A stretch of 64,000 bases of DNA from assembly GCA_047967505.1 (NCBI GenBank), contig CM106540.1; one strand, written 5' to 3'. Below are positions 41,386 to 55,149 of this stretch, piece by piece. The position numbers were made by a program, and so were the translations under genes. The notes beneath the pieces were generated by a model that did not search any database, was not told the origin of the DNA, and saw only the letters and a program-made list of their open reading frames with translations. The stretch is from Dipteris shenzhenensis (Eukaryota; Polypodiophyta; Polypodiopsida; Gleicheniales). Each line of letters starts with the position of its first letter. The stretch's first letter is position 1.

Positions 41386-42582
41386 TGGGCCCTATGCACA
41401 CCATATTTTATTATACTATTGCCACACATACAAACACACACACATATTAATGCTTTTTTCCTTAGACAATTTTATCCATAACAGTACACAAACACCTTAT
41501 CACATGCGCACTTTCTTTGTATCTACAACTGTTTGTAATGGATTGTTGTGTCCTTTTTCTTCATAGTAATACAAGGGATTGTTATTTATCCAATGCTTGC
41601 TTTGTCTATTCATTGCTCATTTACATGTCTTTAAACATTTCTATCCACGATTGCACAACCAAGTACCGATACGTTGCTATGTGCAAAGCTAACCCACGGA
41701 GTGCAAGAGAGGGCATCTTTATGAACCAAGCACATCAGCAACAAGCATCGAGCATTGTGAACACACTTAGCATCAGGTTGTCACGGGTCAACTGAGGGGT
41801 GAGAGGAAAAGGTCATCAACATTTGGTAATCTTGATGGGGATCTGCTACTACAAGAACAAGTGAAGAAGTGGGTGGAGTAAGTAGTAGTAGTCTATAGGT
41901 ACGAGTGCATAGTCACCGAGAGCAATACTTCATGTTGATGAGCAATGAGCTACTGTACTTGCTTGAGAGTATATTACTACAAAAGATTAATCCGAGTGTC
42001 AGAAGACGACTTGCGGCTTCTGAGGACCTGTGCGTTGAGAAGATTTTTGAAAGCTACTCTCTATAAACCTATCCACTTCTCTTGAGGATCACAATGGTGT
42101 CAAGAAACTCCTCTACCAAATCTATTTGAATGCAGACTTGGGGGTGTGGGGTTAATCAAGCACCTCCCCCAATCTACTACAAACATTAGCAGCTTGGTTG
42201 CATAGTGACAATGGGAGTTTGGGAAGTTCTACCCATATGGGTATCTTAGTAGATGTTACTCACATTGGTTAGCAATGCCACATTTGAGTTAGAGTCGGTA
42301 GTCATATTGTGTCTTGGAGCCAATTGGGACCAAGAGGATTGTAAAAGATGCGTTAAGAGAGTGATACAGAGAACATAGGGTTGGCCCTCCCTTCAAAAGG
42401 TGGATTGTATTAAGAAAGGACCTTTGACTTTGGTCTTCAATTGTTGTACACATCTTTGGAATATGAGCTCAAGCTCTCTTGCTCTTTCATGGTGTTTGAT
42501 CTTGCCTCCATGTTATGCCTTTTGTGATTTCCATGCTTGCATCCCTCCCTCTCTTTTCTTCCTCTTCCCCTCCCAATTATCA

Positions 42583-45500
42583 TCCACAGTGCTAGAAGAT
42601 GAACTTGAGATTAAAGATAGTGCCTCAAACCACATCTTGTCTAGCTACGTACCCAACTTCACATCCACCCAATTAGGAGTTTCAATCCTTAGCTCGTACT
42701 CCATGCATGGACCACCACAAGGTGACGTGTCTAGTTGGGAAGAATCCATGAGCTTTGACGGAAACATGGGAGAACCCTCTGCTAGAGTCTCAATGGCACT
42801 AAAATCTAGCTCTATTGAAACTCAGTCCCCTACCCCATCTACAACAGCTCGATTGTGAGATTCCTTTTCCAATATGATGGGAAGCCTTGGGATGATTGAA
42901 CTAATAGACATGGTAAATCCATTTGCTAGGAAGACTAGGGTGCCAAAAGAGCCTCAACTATCAACCCAACCAAATATGTTGAAAGAAATTCTTAGGGAAC
43001 CAAGTCACACCATACCTACAGGGAATCAGCCACCACAAAATCGATTCGTTGAAGGAGGTCAGCCATATAGGGGTGATATCGTCCCTAGACTTCCACAGGA
43101 CTACCAAGTTCCTAGCCAAGAAGGATAAATCAAAAATCAAAACACCTGCTAACTAGGTCCCCAATACCTCAAGCCCCATCTTATCCAACTTGGGTAAGAA
43201 GCTTGGAAGCATTATATACCCAAATACCGCTATATATAGGCCATTGCCAGGGGTGAACATGCCAATTGCTGGGGGACATTCAATTCTGCCCACTAGGCCC
43301 AGTCAACTTCAAGTCATAATGCAAATGCCTAGTAGATCAGGTCCTTCGAACCTTGCATTTGTCCATTCACCTAATTCTTGGAATCTTCCGCATGTACCAC
43401 CTATGTATAGAGCATGATCATTGTATCTCCAAATCCCTCATATTTCACATACTATAATTATAGATAATGCCATGAGCATCCTAGTGCAAGCCCTAGGAAG
43501 GGGGTCCATGCCTTCATTATTAAAGGGAACACAATTTGTTAAGAAGAAAACCGGTTACAATATCCAAACTAATCACTAAAATCTTGGGTAAAGGGACCCA
43601 ATCTCTCATGTGGAACGATTGAGAAAGTTTGTGAGACATTGGGTGATATTGGAGACCTAGACATGGTTTTTGGCTTGAGCCTTTACAACAAGGTTGGACA
43701 ATGGTCTAGGGCTTTGAACCCATAGGAAAAGTAATTAGCCCATCTTGCGCAAGTACTACCTATTGGGGTTTGCTCCGATTGGGCCAAAGTGGAGCTATAT
43801 TAACTACTTGTATGAGGTAAAGAAAACAAAATCCAACTCCCTTTGTGACGATTATACCACCAAAGATAAAGAACTTGAACTTGAACCTCATGGTAGAATG
43901 AGTGATGTGCAACTGCTGCCACATTCTCATAGAACTATGCGACTCTAAACTTCTTTTTTTGCAATGAATCTCACATCGTTTGAGTTGTGTAGCAAAATGA
44001 CAATTTGTGTAAGTGACAACATGATGGAGAAATCCCCAAGGCAAAAATCTTCTTCAACTTCATCCGATGTGTCACAACCCTTGAATTTGGAACTACTTCA
44101 GGAGGAACTAAAGAATCAAGCGTGGGATATAAAGGGATAAATATGTTATAAATCAGCTTAGCTAGCAAGGGTTGGAAAGGGGGAGCATCAAGGGAAGTAC
44201 CCAATAATCCTCATTTGTATCGACCTCGTGACAATGTATGGTGTGGAGTCTACACTAGAAATCATCCCACTAATGAGTGTCTTCATCTTAGGGCAATACC
44301 TACACTCTATTGAGCTCATTTTGTATGTTGGGGAAATCATGAACATTGCAATGCCATTATCCCAAGGTGGTTACCAACCAATGTACCAATCAAAGCTATA
44401 GTTGACCTTGCCTGCACCACCAAATTCATCCAATCACGCACAATTGGTAATACAAGGAACCATGCCTACCAATCAAGACCAGCATAGATTCCAAAATATC
44501 TCATTACCCTTGCAAATATTGGGACCTCAACCACTGCCACCGTGAATCACTCCCACGAATCAAGAGAGGGTGGGAAAGTTATCCAATGGCTGGGAAGGCC
44601 ACACACATGATCTCAGCAAGAATGACTACTCACATTTTGATGAGAATTTGAATCTTACTACTTTCCTAAGACATTTGGTTGTGCAAGATGACCAATTGAT
44701 TTTGGTCTACTAGATGGCTCCCCTCTCTTAGAAAGTGAGAGATATGAATAGCTTGACAAAGAAACCACTGATTCAGTGTTACATGCACCAAGGTCCTCAG
44801 AGAGCCGACAATGTCCATTCAAGGGAGTGACTAATCAGCTAGTCAAACATCATAAGTCTTAAGGGACTTATTATTTGGAGTACTTCCCTTAGAAAGAAAA
44901 TCAATCTACCCCATCCACAACTATATCCAACACATCAGCACCATTTTGCAATAGGTCCAGTGGAGTTGACCATGTCTATAACAATTGTCCAATGCAAAAG
45001 CCATCAACGCCTACCGTTGATCCTAAGACCACAAGCCTTAATTCGTTAAGCATTGAAAGAGACTAGGTGTCATCAGTATCCTTGAATGCAATTATGAGGT
45101 TATAGGCTAAATCCATTAATAGGCAGCTTCGCTTGCAAGCCAAAAGTGAAAAGGCAAGTGTGGCACAGCCTTCGGAGGCAACTAAATTTGTGCAAGTAAA
45201 TACCAAGGGTGCTCCTAAAATTGGAAAGGGAGATGATAAGGTGGTCATCTACAGTGGTCCAAATGGGGACATGGCCACCTTGTCAACACCCTACTCCTCT
45301 CATGTGCTTTCTTAAATGGTGGCATGATCAATCACTTGTATGAAGAAGTTGACAAAATGATGAAGGCTCCAACCTTTAGAAGGGCCATGAAACCCAGTGA
45401 CATGGTGAATACTACAACCCTGGGGTGCCAACTCAATATGTATAATGTTACTACCCTCGTCCAAAATCTAGGGTATGGGAGGACAAGGTCCATAAATATA

Positions 45501-46133
45501 TGCATGAATTTCCTTTAAAAAATCCAAATATTCAAGGGAAAAATATGAAATTTTCATGTCCCCCCTCCCACAAAATATAAGGTGTATAACTTGAAAAATA
45601 TGCAAGATTTTAAGATTTGTACATATTTTTCATAATATGTGAGGCCCAAGAGGGGGGTCTGGGGGGTAAAACAAAAAATACACTAAAATATGAAAACCCA
45701 TCCCCTTTTAAATGAATTTAACTTTTTCATGTGTTACCCAAATTTCAAGGTGTAAAGACATATTTGAAGCTCTTTTAGTCTAGAACCCAACTATGTGAAT
45801 TTGAATAATTTCTACGCATGGCATGTTGTTAAATTCATCTCATATCAAGATTTTGATAGGTTTTCTTACTAAAGGGAGTTGGTGCCCCAGGACCAAAAAA
45901 CACTTGTAGAAAAACAACACGTCTCAAAAGCATAGAACTTGGTATGCAAATGCCAAGAGAAATTTGAGCAATAGATCAAGGTGAGGAAGGTAACTAATAT
46001 GGCACCCAAGGCACAAGCTAGCCAATTGAGCCTTAAATCCTTGCATGTGCTTGAGAAAGTGAAAGAAAAAGGAGCCTCAAGGTCTTCAATCGAGGGATCC
46101 ACATTAATGCAGTGGATGTACAAAGAGGATCCT
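42583..46133 (+). pseudogene. gag-like region of element E
   Basis: The broken reading includes MMGSLGMIELIDMVNPFA near 42874, TISKLITKILGKGTQ near 43555, YYLLGFAPIGPKWSYINYLY near 43750-43810 and GDMATLSTPYSSHVLS near 45270. It aligns block by block with 52627-55495 (for example TISKLITTFLGEGY near 53625 and DEDMATLAMSPYLA near 55085). Shared order in two copies is the main evidence that this was coding. The stretch 45500-45870 is AT-rich and absent from the second copy. Confidence 0.65.
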
Positions 46134-46639
46134 ACCTTACAATAACTAAAAAGAGGAAGACAACATGTCCTGTTCTGATTTTGAAAAGCTTGAGTTTGTT
46201 AGCTTGGAACTAGCCATAGGGCCTTGAGACATTGCTGGATTGGCTTCATTTATATCCACATAAGTGAATATTACCATTGTGACATTACTTTAAGGTAATC
46301 CCATCCTTTGGGGGGACATACCTGATTGGATGAATGGGCAACAAATGGCACCTGAGACCTTAGATCCTAGATGACCGGATCTCCAAATCATTCTCAAGAT
46401 TTCAAGAGGTAACAATCAACAAATCGGGCCAATATTTTGAGAGTGATGACACGAATGCAGTGCTACCCAATCCTACCATGATAAAAAATTTACAACAATC
46501 TTAGATGGAGGAGTATGTGTGTTAGCATTATCACCAAATAGTGTTGGGAGAAATGGGAAAAACCCAATCATGAGAGTACTTCCTTGGTACTTAAATTGGC
46601 TGACAGGAGCCATGTCTCAATGAATTGGGGTACTCAGGG

Positions 46640-48230
46640 ACATTGAAATTAAAACCTTTAGCACATATTGGGTATGGTTTGTTGTGATGGACCTTTGAAA
46701 CCAACTTGATTCTTATGAAATCATATTAGGTAGACCTTTCATGCTGCATGTTGCATGATTGGTTCATGACTGGCACTCAAACAACATTTATTTATAAAAG
46801 GATGAGCAATTCATGAGAGTAGATCTCCAAACATGGAAGCCTCACCCTGTCCAAGAAGCTATTTAGTTTGACACTACTCAATGGATGACATAAATTTATG
46901 TCTTCCAAGCATGTAATGAAAGGAATAAGGGTGAGGGACGGGACAATAATTGGTATAATCTACTACCAAATCTTGAATTCTCTCACAATTTTATGCATAT
47001 ACTTGTAACCATAGGCATACCCGAGAAGAGGGAACACAAATTGCTACCCCCGATCTGAAGGTGCCAAGATGTGATCGTACCACTCTATATGATCATCATT
47101 GTTAATGCCTCTAAGGATAGGAGGGGTGAAGTCAAGGTGAAATTTTGACATGTATTGGCTTATGTATGTCAGAGCCACTACAACTCATCATACATTTTCA
47201 TCAAAATGGGGTTTTCGAGACAAAGCTGAGGTACTACCCATGTAGGATCCATCAATGTGAAAAAAGAATAGACCCCAAAGGCGAAGACCACCAAGGCTAG
47301 GAGTAAGGTTTCCTTGACCACAAACAAATAGCCATCCAAAGAGGTGTCGAAATATGATGAAGATGACAAGGTAGATTTATGCCACTCTCCCTCCCCATTA
47401 CAAGGCATACACAATCCAAATCTCAAAGTACTCTTTGAGGGAGCTAAGAGAATGGTAAGGGAAGGCAATCATTAGGGATTTTATGTACCTACCATGGCCA
47501 AGCAAGTGAATCTAGTGGCAGATGGGGTGAAGACTCTAAACTATCTACATCCATGATGACCTCACATCAGAATAAGAAGAGGCATTGATCTCACTTCTCT
47601 TGGAATACAAGGACTATTTTGCATGGAAATACACTGAAATGAATGGTGTACCATCAAACTTCATGTAGCACACCATTCCTATTTTGGAAAATGCAAAACT
47701 TGTCCAAAAAAGACCCAATGAATCGTAAATATGCCATGGTTGTAAACAAAGAAATCTAAAGCTGATTGATGTAGGATTCATCTATGGGATCAAGATTATG
47801 GATTGAATATCTCCTATAGTGATCATAATCAAGAAAAATGGTAAGATTAGAGTGTGGATAGATATTAAAGAATTAAATTTTGCCACCTGTCAAGATCAAT
47901 ACCCACTTTTATTTACAACATATGTTTTAGAGAGAGTAGGTGGGAAGGAGGCATATAGCTTCCTTAATGGATCTATTGGCTACAATTGGGTGTCTATTGC
48001 TCTTGAAGATTTATATAAAACATCATTTGCAAGTGAATGGGGAGTATTCACATATCAAGAGGTGCCTTTTGGGCTCACTAATGCTAAAACCACATTGCAA
48101 CTGCTGAGCATAGCATTTGAGGACTATTTGAGGGATTGCTTGAAAGTTTCCCTGATGGTCTGTGTGTTATATCAAAGTGGGATGAGCATCTTGAATACCT
48201 ATGATTATTTTTTAGAGAAATAGACTATAT
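46640..48230 (+). pseudogene. protease end and reverse transcriptase of element E
   Basis: SYEIILGRPFML near 46715-46750 is the closing motif of a gypsy protease. RT follows from 47819: VIIIKKNGKIRVWIDIKELN, FLNGSIGYNWVSIALEDLYK (the usual first Asp of this motif is Asn) and EVPFGLTNAKTTLQ. The motif C region near 48150 is lost. An Asn in place of the catalytic Asp, if not a later change, would make the enzyme dead. Confidence 0.82.
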
Positions 48231-50090
48231 AGGATATCACTCAACCCCCTCAAATACCAAATTTGGGTGAAACATGGAGTGATTTTGGGACATATTGTGT
48301 CCAAGAATGGGATCTCCACTAACTATAATAAGATCAAGCTCATTTTGGAGCTACCACTTTCCATGAATCCCAAAGGTTTACATGTTTACAAGGTGTGCAG
48401 GCTATTTTAAAAGACCTACAATCTTTTGCATGGACATTGCTCACCATTTGTACAAGCTCTAAGTAGTGTTCATTTGGGCAAAAGAATGCTAGATCACCTT
48501 TGCCACCCTTAAACTTGCACTTGCATCTGCACCAATCTTAAAGACACAAGATTGGGATATGATATTCCATGTTCACACATTAATGCCTTGACTTTGCCAT
48601 AGGATGCATACTGGCAGAGCTAAGCAAGCATAATTGGGAATATTTGATCTACTTTGAAAGTCACCAACTTGATGAACTAGAAATGAATTATACATCTATA
48701 GAAAGAGAAGGCCTTGCAATGGTTTATAAGCAGTTTCATTGCTACTTGTTGGCCAACAAGTCTGTGTTTTTTAAATAACACAATGAATGTTGAATTTATT
48801 GGAATTCAATTTTACTATTGCAGTTCACAAGGGTAAGACCCGTGTCAAGAAGTGACCAATATCCTCTTCCCATTCAAGCCTCTCAAGAAGGAAAGGAGAG
48901 AACAAAAGCTAATCAAGGACACAATGCCATATGAATTAATTGTCAAGAAACTCTATTAAAGGGGAAAATATGTCATTATGCAATGGTGTGTGCATGAGGA
49001 AGAGTTTTTATGAATTTTGAAGAAAGCATATTCTAGATTAACTGCTGACAAATTTGCTATCAAAATCATTGTCCATAAGGAATTACAAGCAACCCTATGG
49101 TGGCCTACTCTCTTCGGAGATGCAACTCAGCTTGTCAAATATTGTGATCCTTGTCAGAGAGTAGCTACACTATAACAAAAGGATAGAATGCATCTTGCCC
49201 CAGTGTTCTCACCAATCAAAGTGGGGTATTTATTTTATCAGTCCTTTTAGTCTAGCAACCAAGGGCACATAGGTGTCATGCATCATGGTTGCTACTAATC
49301 ATTTCACAAATTGGGTAGAGGCTAAAGCAACAAGAAAGGTAGATGCTAGGTCAATGGCCAAGTTCTTGTATGAAAACTTCATATCATGGTTTGGATGCCG
49401 TCTGGAACTTGTTAGTGATAGAGAATCTTATTTCATGAATGAGACAATTTGGTCATAATGAGCTAATTATTGATCATCCATACAATTTGGTCATAATGAG
49501 CGAATTATTGATCATCCATACAATGGCTATGACAAGAATAAGACCTTTTGCAACACTTTGACTCACATGGTGGAAGCTAGTCAAAATGATTGGGAGCATA
49601 AGCTACAATTCTATGTGCATATCATAGTGCATACAAGGTTGACACTACCAATTGCACATCTATCAATCTCATGTTTGGGTTGGAAATAGTGATGCCCAAC
49701 GAGTACTTGGTGCCAAACTTGAGGGTTGTATAGTAAAAGAAGGGTTGACAAAAGAGGCATTGTCTAAATGGTTAATTGAGATTGAAAAACTTGATAAAAC
49801 TAGACTTAGGTACACCTATTGTATGGAAGTAGAGGAAACTACAATGTAACAAATGGTTTGATCGCAACTTGAAAAAAAAAGGCCTAAACAAGGGAGATAT
49901 TACACTGTTTTATAGTGTAAGAAACACCAAACAAAATTTTGAGTATAGGAACATGGGTCCCTATCGACTTGTGGAGATTACCCCACAAGGTCAATGCATA
50001 TTAAAACCTTGGATAGAGTGGAAATGGAGGGATACATAAATGATAGAAAAATCAAATGTTATTATGGGCCACTAACCCTCCAGACCCTCA
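48231..50090 (+). pseudogene. RNase H and integrase of element E
   Basis: Pieces include VILGHIVSKNGISTNYNKI near 48285-48335, LDFAIG/AELSKHNWEYLIYF near 48590-48655, DELEMNYTSIEREGLAMVY near 48670-48725, WWPTLFGDATQLVKYCDPCQ (zinc finger) near 49098-49158, MVATNHFTNWVEAKATRKVD and LELVSDRESYFMNETIW (integrase core) at 49279-49455, NTLTHMVEASQNDWEHKL near 49552-49605, and MGPYRLVEITPQGQCILKP near 49950-50010. An internal 40-bp duplication of the TTTGGTCATAATGAG word lies at 49448-49520. Confidence 0.8.
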
Positions 50091-50299
50091 AATAATTCAC
50101 CAAGATAAGGAAAAGAAGAAGGAGCTCAAGCTTTTACAAAGATAGCCCAAGAGAAAGCCAAGGCTAGGAATGCAAAGCTTCAACAAAAGACATATATGGC
50201 CATTTATAAATCAATTCTCAAAGATTGATGATGCCTCTAATAGACTAATCATCAAGCCTACCAAGATGCTTTTATAAAGTTATAGGCTCATGGTTAAAC

Positions 50300-50545
50300 A
50301 TTGAATATAATAGATGTGTTGGTCAATCCAGGTGCATTTCATAACTTCATTATGCATTGGGTATGAGAAATCCTTCAACATGTACATCTTACCACTCTTA
50401 CAAGAATTCGAGCCATTAACGGCTAGGTTCTACATACTATGGGTTATGTCACACTCCAAATTCATGTTAATAACCACATAGTTGAAAGTCAATTCTTTAT
50501 CATGCCCACTGAAATAGGTCATCTTGGGTAGATCATGGTGCTAGA
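50300..50545 (+). pseudogene. isolated retroviral-type protease scrap
   Basis: IDVLVNPGAFHNFIMHWV (usual DSGASHNFI, with Asp-Ser replaced by Asn-Pro), RIRAINGQVLHTMGYVTLQI and HIVESQFFIMPTEIGHLG follow the pattern of a gypsy protease. It lies downstream of the integrase of element E, so it belongs to another element, possibly the one whose gag copy is at 52.6-55.5 kb. Confidence 0.6.
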
Positions 50546-50685
50546 GTGTCAATTGTCAAATTGATTCACGAGAGAGAACTACACTAGCAAACATTGGTTG
50601 AACCTTGGGGGTATCTCTTTGCAAGGAGGTTGAAAATACCATGGCCACCCCATGGCCACACTGTAGTAGAAGTAATCTGGTTCTC

Positions 50686-50742
50686 CCCCCCCCCCCCTTA
50701 CCCTTCTTCCATGAATGCCATGTTCTTCCCCCCCCCCCCTTA
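50686..50742 (+). repeat. two C-runs in a duplicated CTTACCCTTC context
   Basis: A C13 run and a C11 run, each followed by TTACCCTTC, about 47 bases apart. Confidence 0.8.
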
Positions 50743-50889
50743 CCCTTCACCTTGCACACTTCCTCACCCTTCTCCACTTGCCTCACCCCTCCCCCTTCTC
50801 CTCTTATGGGTTCATGATCGCGCAACAAGTCTTGAGTCAGTAGAGTGACACTGAGTTTGCAGATGATGTTGCACACATTGTTCTTCATG

Positions 50890-52600
50890 CAAAGTCACTT
50901 GGAGGGAGTACCTCATTGGCATATTGGCTAGATCCCTATGACACATGATTCATTATTGAAGACCACACATTTTTGGTGCCATTGTCAAGGATGGTGTCAA
51001 GTATGCATTTGCTTGCATTGTCTCTCTCATTATCTTCCCATTGACAAAATGCTTAGTAGAGTAACGAAAAGACATTGTTTTGAATCATAGGTGGTGTGTG
51101 AAATAAAAGAGGAGTTATGAAGTGTTTTTGAGTGATTTTAAATTGTTTTAGCTATCAAATCAAATGAAAATTTATTTGAGGTGATTGCTAAGGCATAATT
51201 GCTATCAAATGCAATAAAAAACACAAGAAAATGATGTTTTTTTGAAATTTGAAGTACTTTAAAGTGACAAAACTATTATATTTGGAAACAGCCCCCAATG
51301 TGCTTGTAAATGTGTTGTTTTTTGTTGTTTCTTTGTTTTCCCAGGTGGAATAGGTAGTGTAGCATCCTCCAAGCACAAAAAACTTGGGACAAAATCCTAA
51401 AACTTGAGAAAATCACTAAAAACTCATTGATGGCATGTGCAGTCAAGATCTTGTAGGGTAAGCTTCTAATTCAGTGCCACACTAAATTATCTATATTTTT
51501 TTTAAAAGGAGAAAAGGCAAGTATATATTATTCAAAATATTTTACATGTAATCACCATATCTGCACACATGGAGTTATGAAACTTTCTAATTAGGGAATA
51601 TCTACTGTGAATAGCATAGCAGAGATATTGAAATATTAGAATTAACAATAGAACAAGTAAGGTGAGCTCATAGTGGTTATCTATCTGTGGTTAAGAAAGG
51701 TGTTATTTCAATAGCTAGAAATAATTTATAGATCAAGTGCATACTAATCCAAAATTGGATTTTGTATCTTGGTGGTCCAAGAACAGAAGAGACTCACTAA
51801 TGCTACAAAGATCCTCAACAAATATGTGGACTAGCTTTAGGATGAATTATCTAATTTAGTGCCACCTTGAATTAGATGACTCAATGTGGTGAATTAGCCT
51901 TTGACACACTTACACTGACAACTACTAATTCAATGCTAAGGGGTTAGCTCATTATTCATGCACTTGTGATGATAGCACCTCATCCAATGTCTGATGAGTT
52001 AGCTCTCAATTCAGCATAAAGGGATTACCACCTAATTTAGCACCCCCTAAATTAACACCCATCCCAAAACTGGGGATTCAACACCTCATTGAATTAATGG
52101 CTATCCTAATGCACTAAATTGGTCAATAGAATTAGGATGATCTTGAATTACTAGCTAGTAGAATTAGGGTGAATCTTAAATTGAGAGGTAGATAATTGAC
52201 TATGAGTTGATCAAACTTAACTGGAACATTCACACCTAACCCTAAAATTAGTCTCAACAAATATTAAACAGAGGGTATGAACATTCCATTGTGTGGAACT
52301 AAGATAAATCCTGCACGTAAGTGCTTCTAAGAATTACCAGGATTAGTGTATATAGAATTAAGCATCAAAACTTGGAAACATCCATTTGCGACCTCAAAAT
52401 CTAAGAAGTGGAGATCACCCTGAATTAATGTCTATTTAAACACCATGAAAATATAGGACCCAATTCAACATGTTGGATTGCTAATTCAGTACATGTGGTA
52501 GTTGCTAATTTAATGCCACACTGAATTAGCCAATTAACTATAGTTGGGCATATTTAAATTGCCAACAGCTATTTGGGGTGTTCACATACCTTCTTTCTCC
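50890..52600. other. no gene; interspersed AATTCAGTG/CACTGAATT hairpin words
   Basis: AT-rich. The inverted pair CTAATTCAGTG...CACTGAATTAG, separated by about 3 bases, recurs in varying states at about 51454-51480, 51853-51880 and 52506-52533. Single arms occur at about 51932, 52008, 52031, 52085 and 52485. Confidence 0.6.
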
Positions 52601-52626
52601 TATATGCACATAAGGACTAGTAGAGT

Positions 52627-52866
52627 GCTTGAACACTTGAGAATAGTGCTTTGAGCAATATTCTATATAGCTACCTACCCAGCTTTGCATCAATCCAGTC
52701 TAAGAATTCAGTCATAGGTTCACACTCAGCACATGGACCATCCTAAGCTTGAACACTTGAGAATAGTGCTTTGAGCAATATTCTATATAGCTACCTACCC
52801 AGCTTTGCATCAATCCAGTCTAAGAATTCAGTCATAGGTTCACACTCAGCACATGGACCATCCTAA
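52627..52866 (+). repeat. perfect 120-bp tandem duplication
   Basis: 52627-52746 and 52747-52866 are identical. The unit is part of the second gag copy; the corresponding stretch of the first copy (about 42620-42730) is single. Confidence 0.97.
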
Positions 52867-55149
52867 GCTGATATGTCTAGCTCTAAATATTCCATGAGTT
52901 TCACATGGACCCAAATTTTGGAGCCCAATGGCTTCAAAACTATATCATGGTTCAGTCTTAGACCCATACTTCTTTCACCATAACATTTCATACACGAAAG
53001 ATGTTTTCTAATATGATGGGAGGTTTGGGATCACTAAAGCAACAAACATGGTAAACCAACTTGCCATGCAAAGTATAGTGCCAGTGGAGTTGCATGCCCT
53101 AAAGAAACCACCTATGTCGGAAGACATGCAGAGTGCACCAATTCCCACCATACCAGTGAGCAATGGGTCCAGTAAGGCAAGAAGATGATCCAAATGAGCC
53201 AAGGTAAGATACACTTCCAAGATTCCTAATGTTTCAATACCCACCATATCCAACTTGGGGAGGAGGCCAAGAGGTACTCCATATCCATCATTGGTTCAAT
53301 ATAGACCTATGTCCAATGCAATTATGCCAATCCCTGGGACATTGTTGATGTAACTTGTAAGGCCTAGCTAGCCTCGTGGCACAATTTTAGTGCCCAATGG
53401 GTCGAGTTCTACAAATCCCACATTTGTTCTACCACCTAATTCTTGGAACCCCCCCACAATACTACCAATGTATGGAGCAGGTTCACCTTTTCCTCCAAAT
53501 CCTCCATCCACATAGATTGTACTCTAAGATGAAGCCATTAGGATCCTAGTGCAAGCACTCAAAAGGAGGGGCATGCCACCAACCTTTGCAAGAATGAGAA
53601 TAATCTTTTGAGGAGTAAGCCAATCACAATATCCAAGCTAATTACTACATTCTTAGGTGAAGGATATCTAGTATCCCATGTGGAAAGATTTGAGAAGATT
53701 TGTAAAACATTTGGAGATATTGGATACTTAGATAAAGTCAATGCCTTTGGGTTAGAGTTTGAACAACATGTCTAGATAGTGGTTTAGGGATCTAAATCCA
53801 AAAGAGGAAAATCAATTGGGATACACTATATTAATAATTTATAGTGGAATTTCCCCCTGAGTGGAGCCCAATTGACCAGTTGTATGATGTCAACTAGGAG
53901 ATTGAATCTCTTTGTGACTATATCCTTAAAATAAAGCACTTAAACTCAAGATATGAAACTCATGATAAGATGAGTGATACACAACTACTATCATGCTTTC
54001 TCATAGATTTATGGAACTCAAAGTTTTATGATCATATACTTGCTATAAATCCCATGTTGTTTGAGCTATGCAATACAATTGCCATCCTTTTAGGTGATAA
54101 TATGAAGGAAAAGGCTCAAGGGGAAAAGTCATCATCCACCTTGTCTAAGGTATTGAAAACCTTGAAGGCCACTGGTTTGGGTGAAGCTAAAGAGGAAGCC
54201 ACAATTGCTAAAGGCATGAACATAGAGGAGTTGGCTACCAATATATTAAATCAGCTAAGCCAATAGCTCAAAGGGTGAGCAACAAAGAAATCCCATAGTA
54301 ATCCTCATCCATTTTTGAGGCATGATAATGTGTGGTGTGGGATTTGTATGGGGAATTCATCCTACTAATAAGTGCCCTTGTCTCAAGGCTAGGCTAGCAC
54401 TCTATTCTACCCATTGTGTACATTGGAAAAATCATGTGACATCATAATGTTGATATCCTAAGGCAATTCCCCAACCATGTTCCAACAACAGCCACCATTG
54501 ATATTGCTTGCACCTCTCAATCTATCCAATTAGAGATGGTTAGCAATACAAGGAGCCACACTTGTCAACAATCAAGGGCAATTTAGAGCTCGAAATGTCC
54601 CATTACCCTCACTAATATTGGGACCTCAACCACCTCCACTGCAAATCACTCTTATGAACTAGGTGTTGGTTGAGGAATTTCCCACCAGTGATTGGGAAGA
54701 CTTGGATCACACCCTTAGTGGAAGCTCAATGGAAGTGATCATTCCCATTATGATAATACTATGAATCAGTCCAGCTATATAAGTCATTATGTTATGCAAG
54801 ATGATCCCTACATACCAGTCTACCAAAAGGCTAAGGATATGAATACCTTGATGAGAAAGCCACCTATTCAAAGTTATATGTGTCAAGGTCCCTTTGAGAG
54901 AGGCTAAGTATCTTTGGTATCCTTGAATGTAATTACAAGGACCCATGCAAAGGCCTTCAGTAAAGAGCTTCATAAGAAAGACAAAATATAAAAGGCTAGC
55001 ACATTTCATCCTAGAGAGGCAACTAAGAAAGGTGCTTTTAAAGTAGGAAGGAGTCTTGATAAGGTCATAATACAAAATGGGACAGATGAGGACATGGCTA
55101 CCTTGGCCATGTCACCTTACCTAGCGGCTCTCCCTGCGGTAACCTAATC
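52867..55149 (+). pseudogene. second, diverged copy of the element E gag region
   Basis: It aligns in order with 42750-45320. Readable pieces are ISKLITTFLGEGYLVSHVER near 53630, SSTLSKVLKTLKATGLGEAK near 54135-54195 and IEELATNILNQLSQ ending at 54266. The two copies have lost different parts, so each helps to read the other. No RT follows this copy inside the window. Confidence 0.65.

Larger units (their letters stand above)
42583..50090 (+). mobile_element. large decayed Ty3/gypsy element E
   Basis: Gag-like, protease-end, RT, RNase H and integrase segments follow in gypsy order on the plus strand, all with many stops and frameshifts. The RT reading (GSIGYNWVSIALEDLYKTSF) and the KNGIST region resemble the non-chromodomain Tat/Athila branch more than elements B-D, and no chromodomain is seen. 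LTRs could not be identified. A second, diverged copy of its gag region lies 10 kb downstream. Confidence 0.75.
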
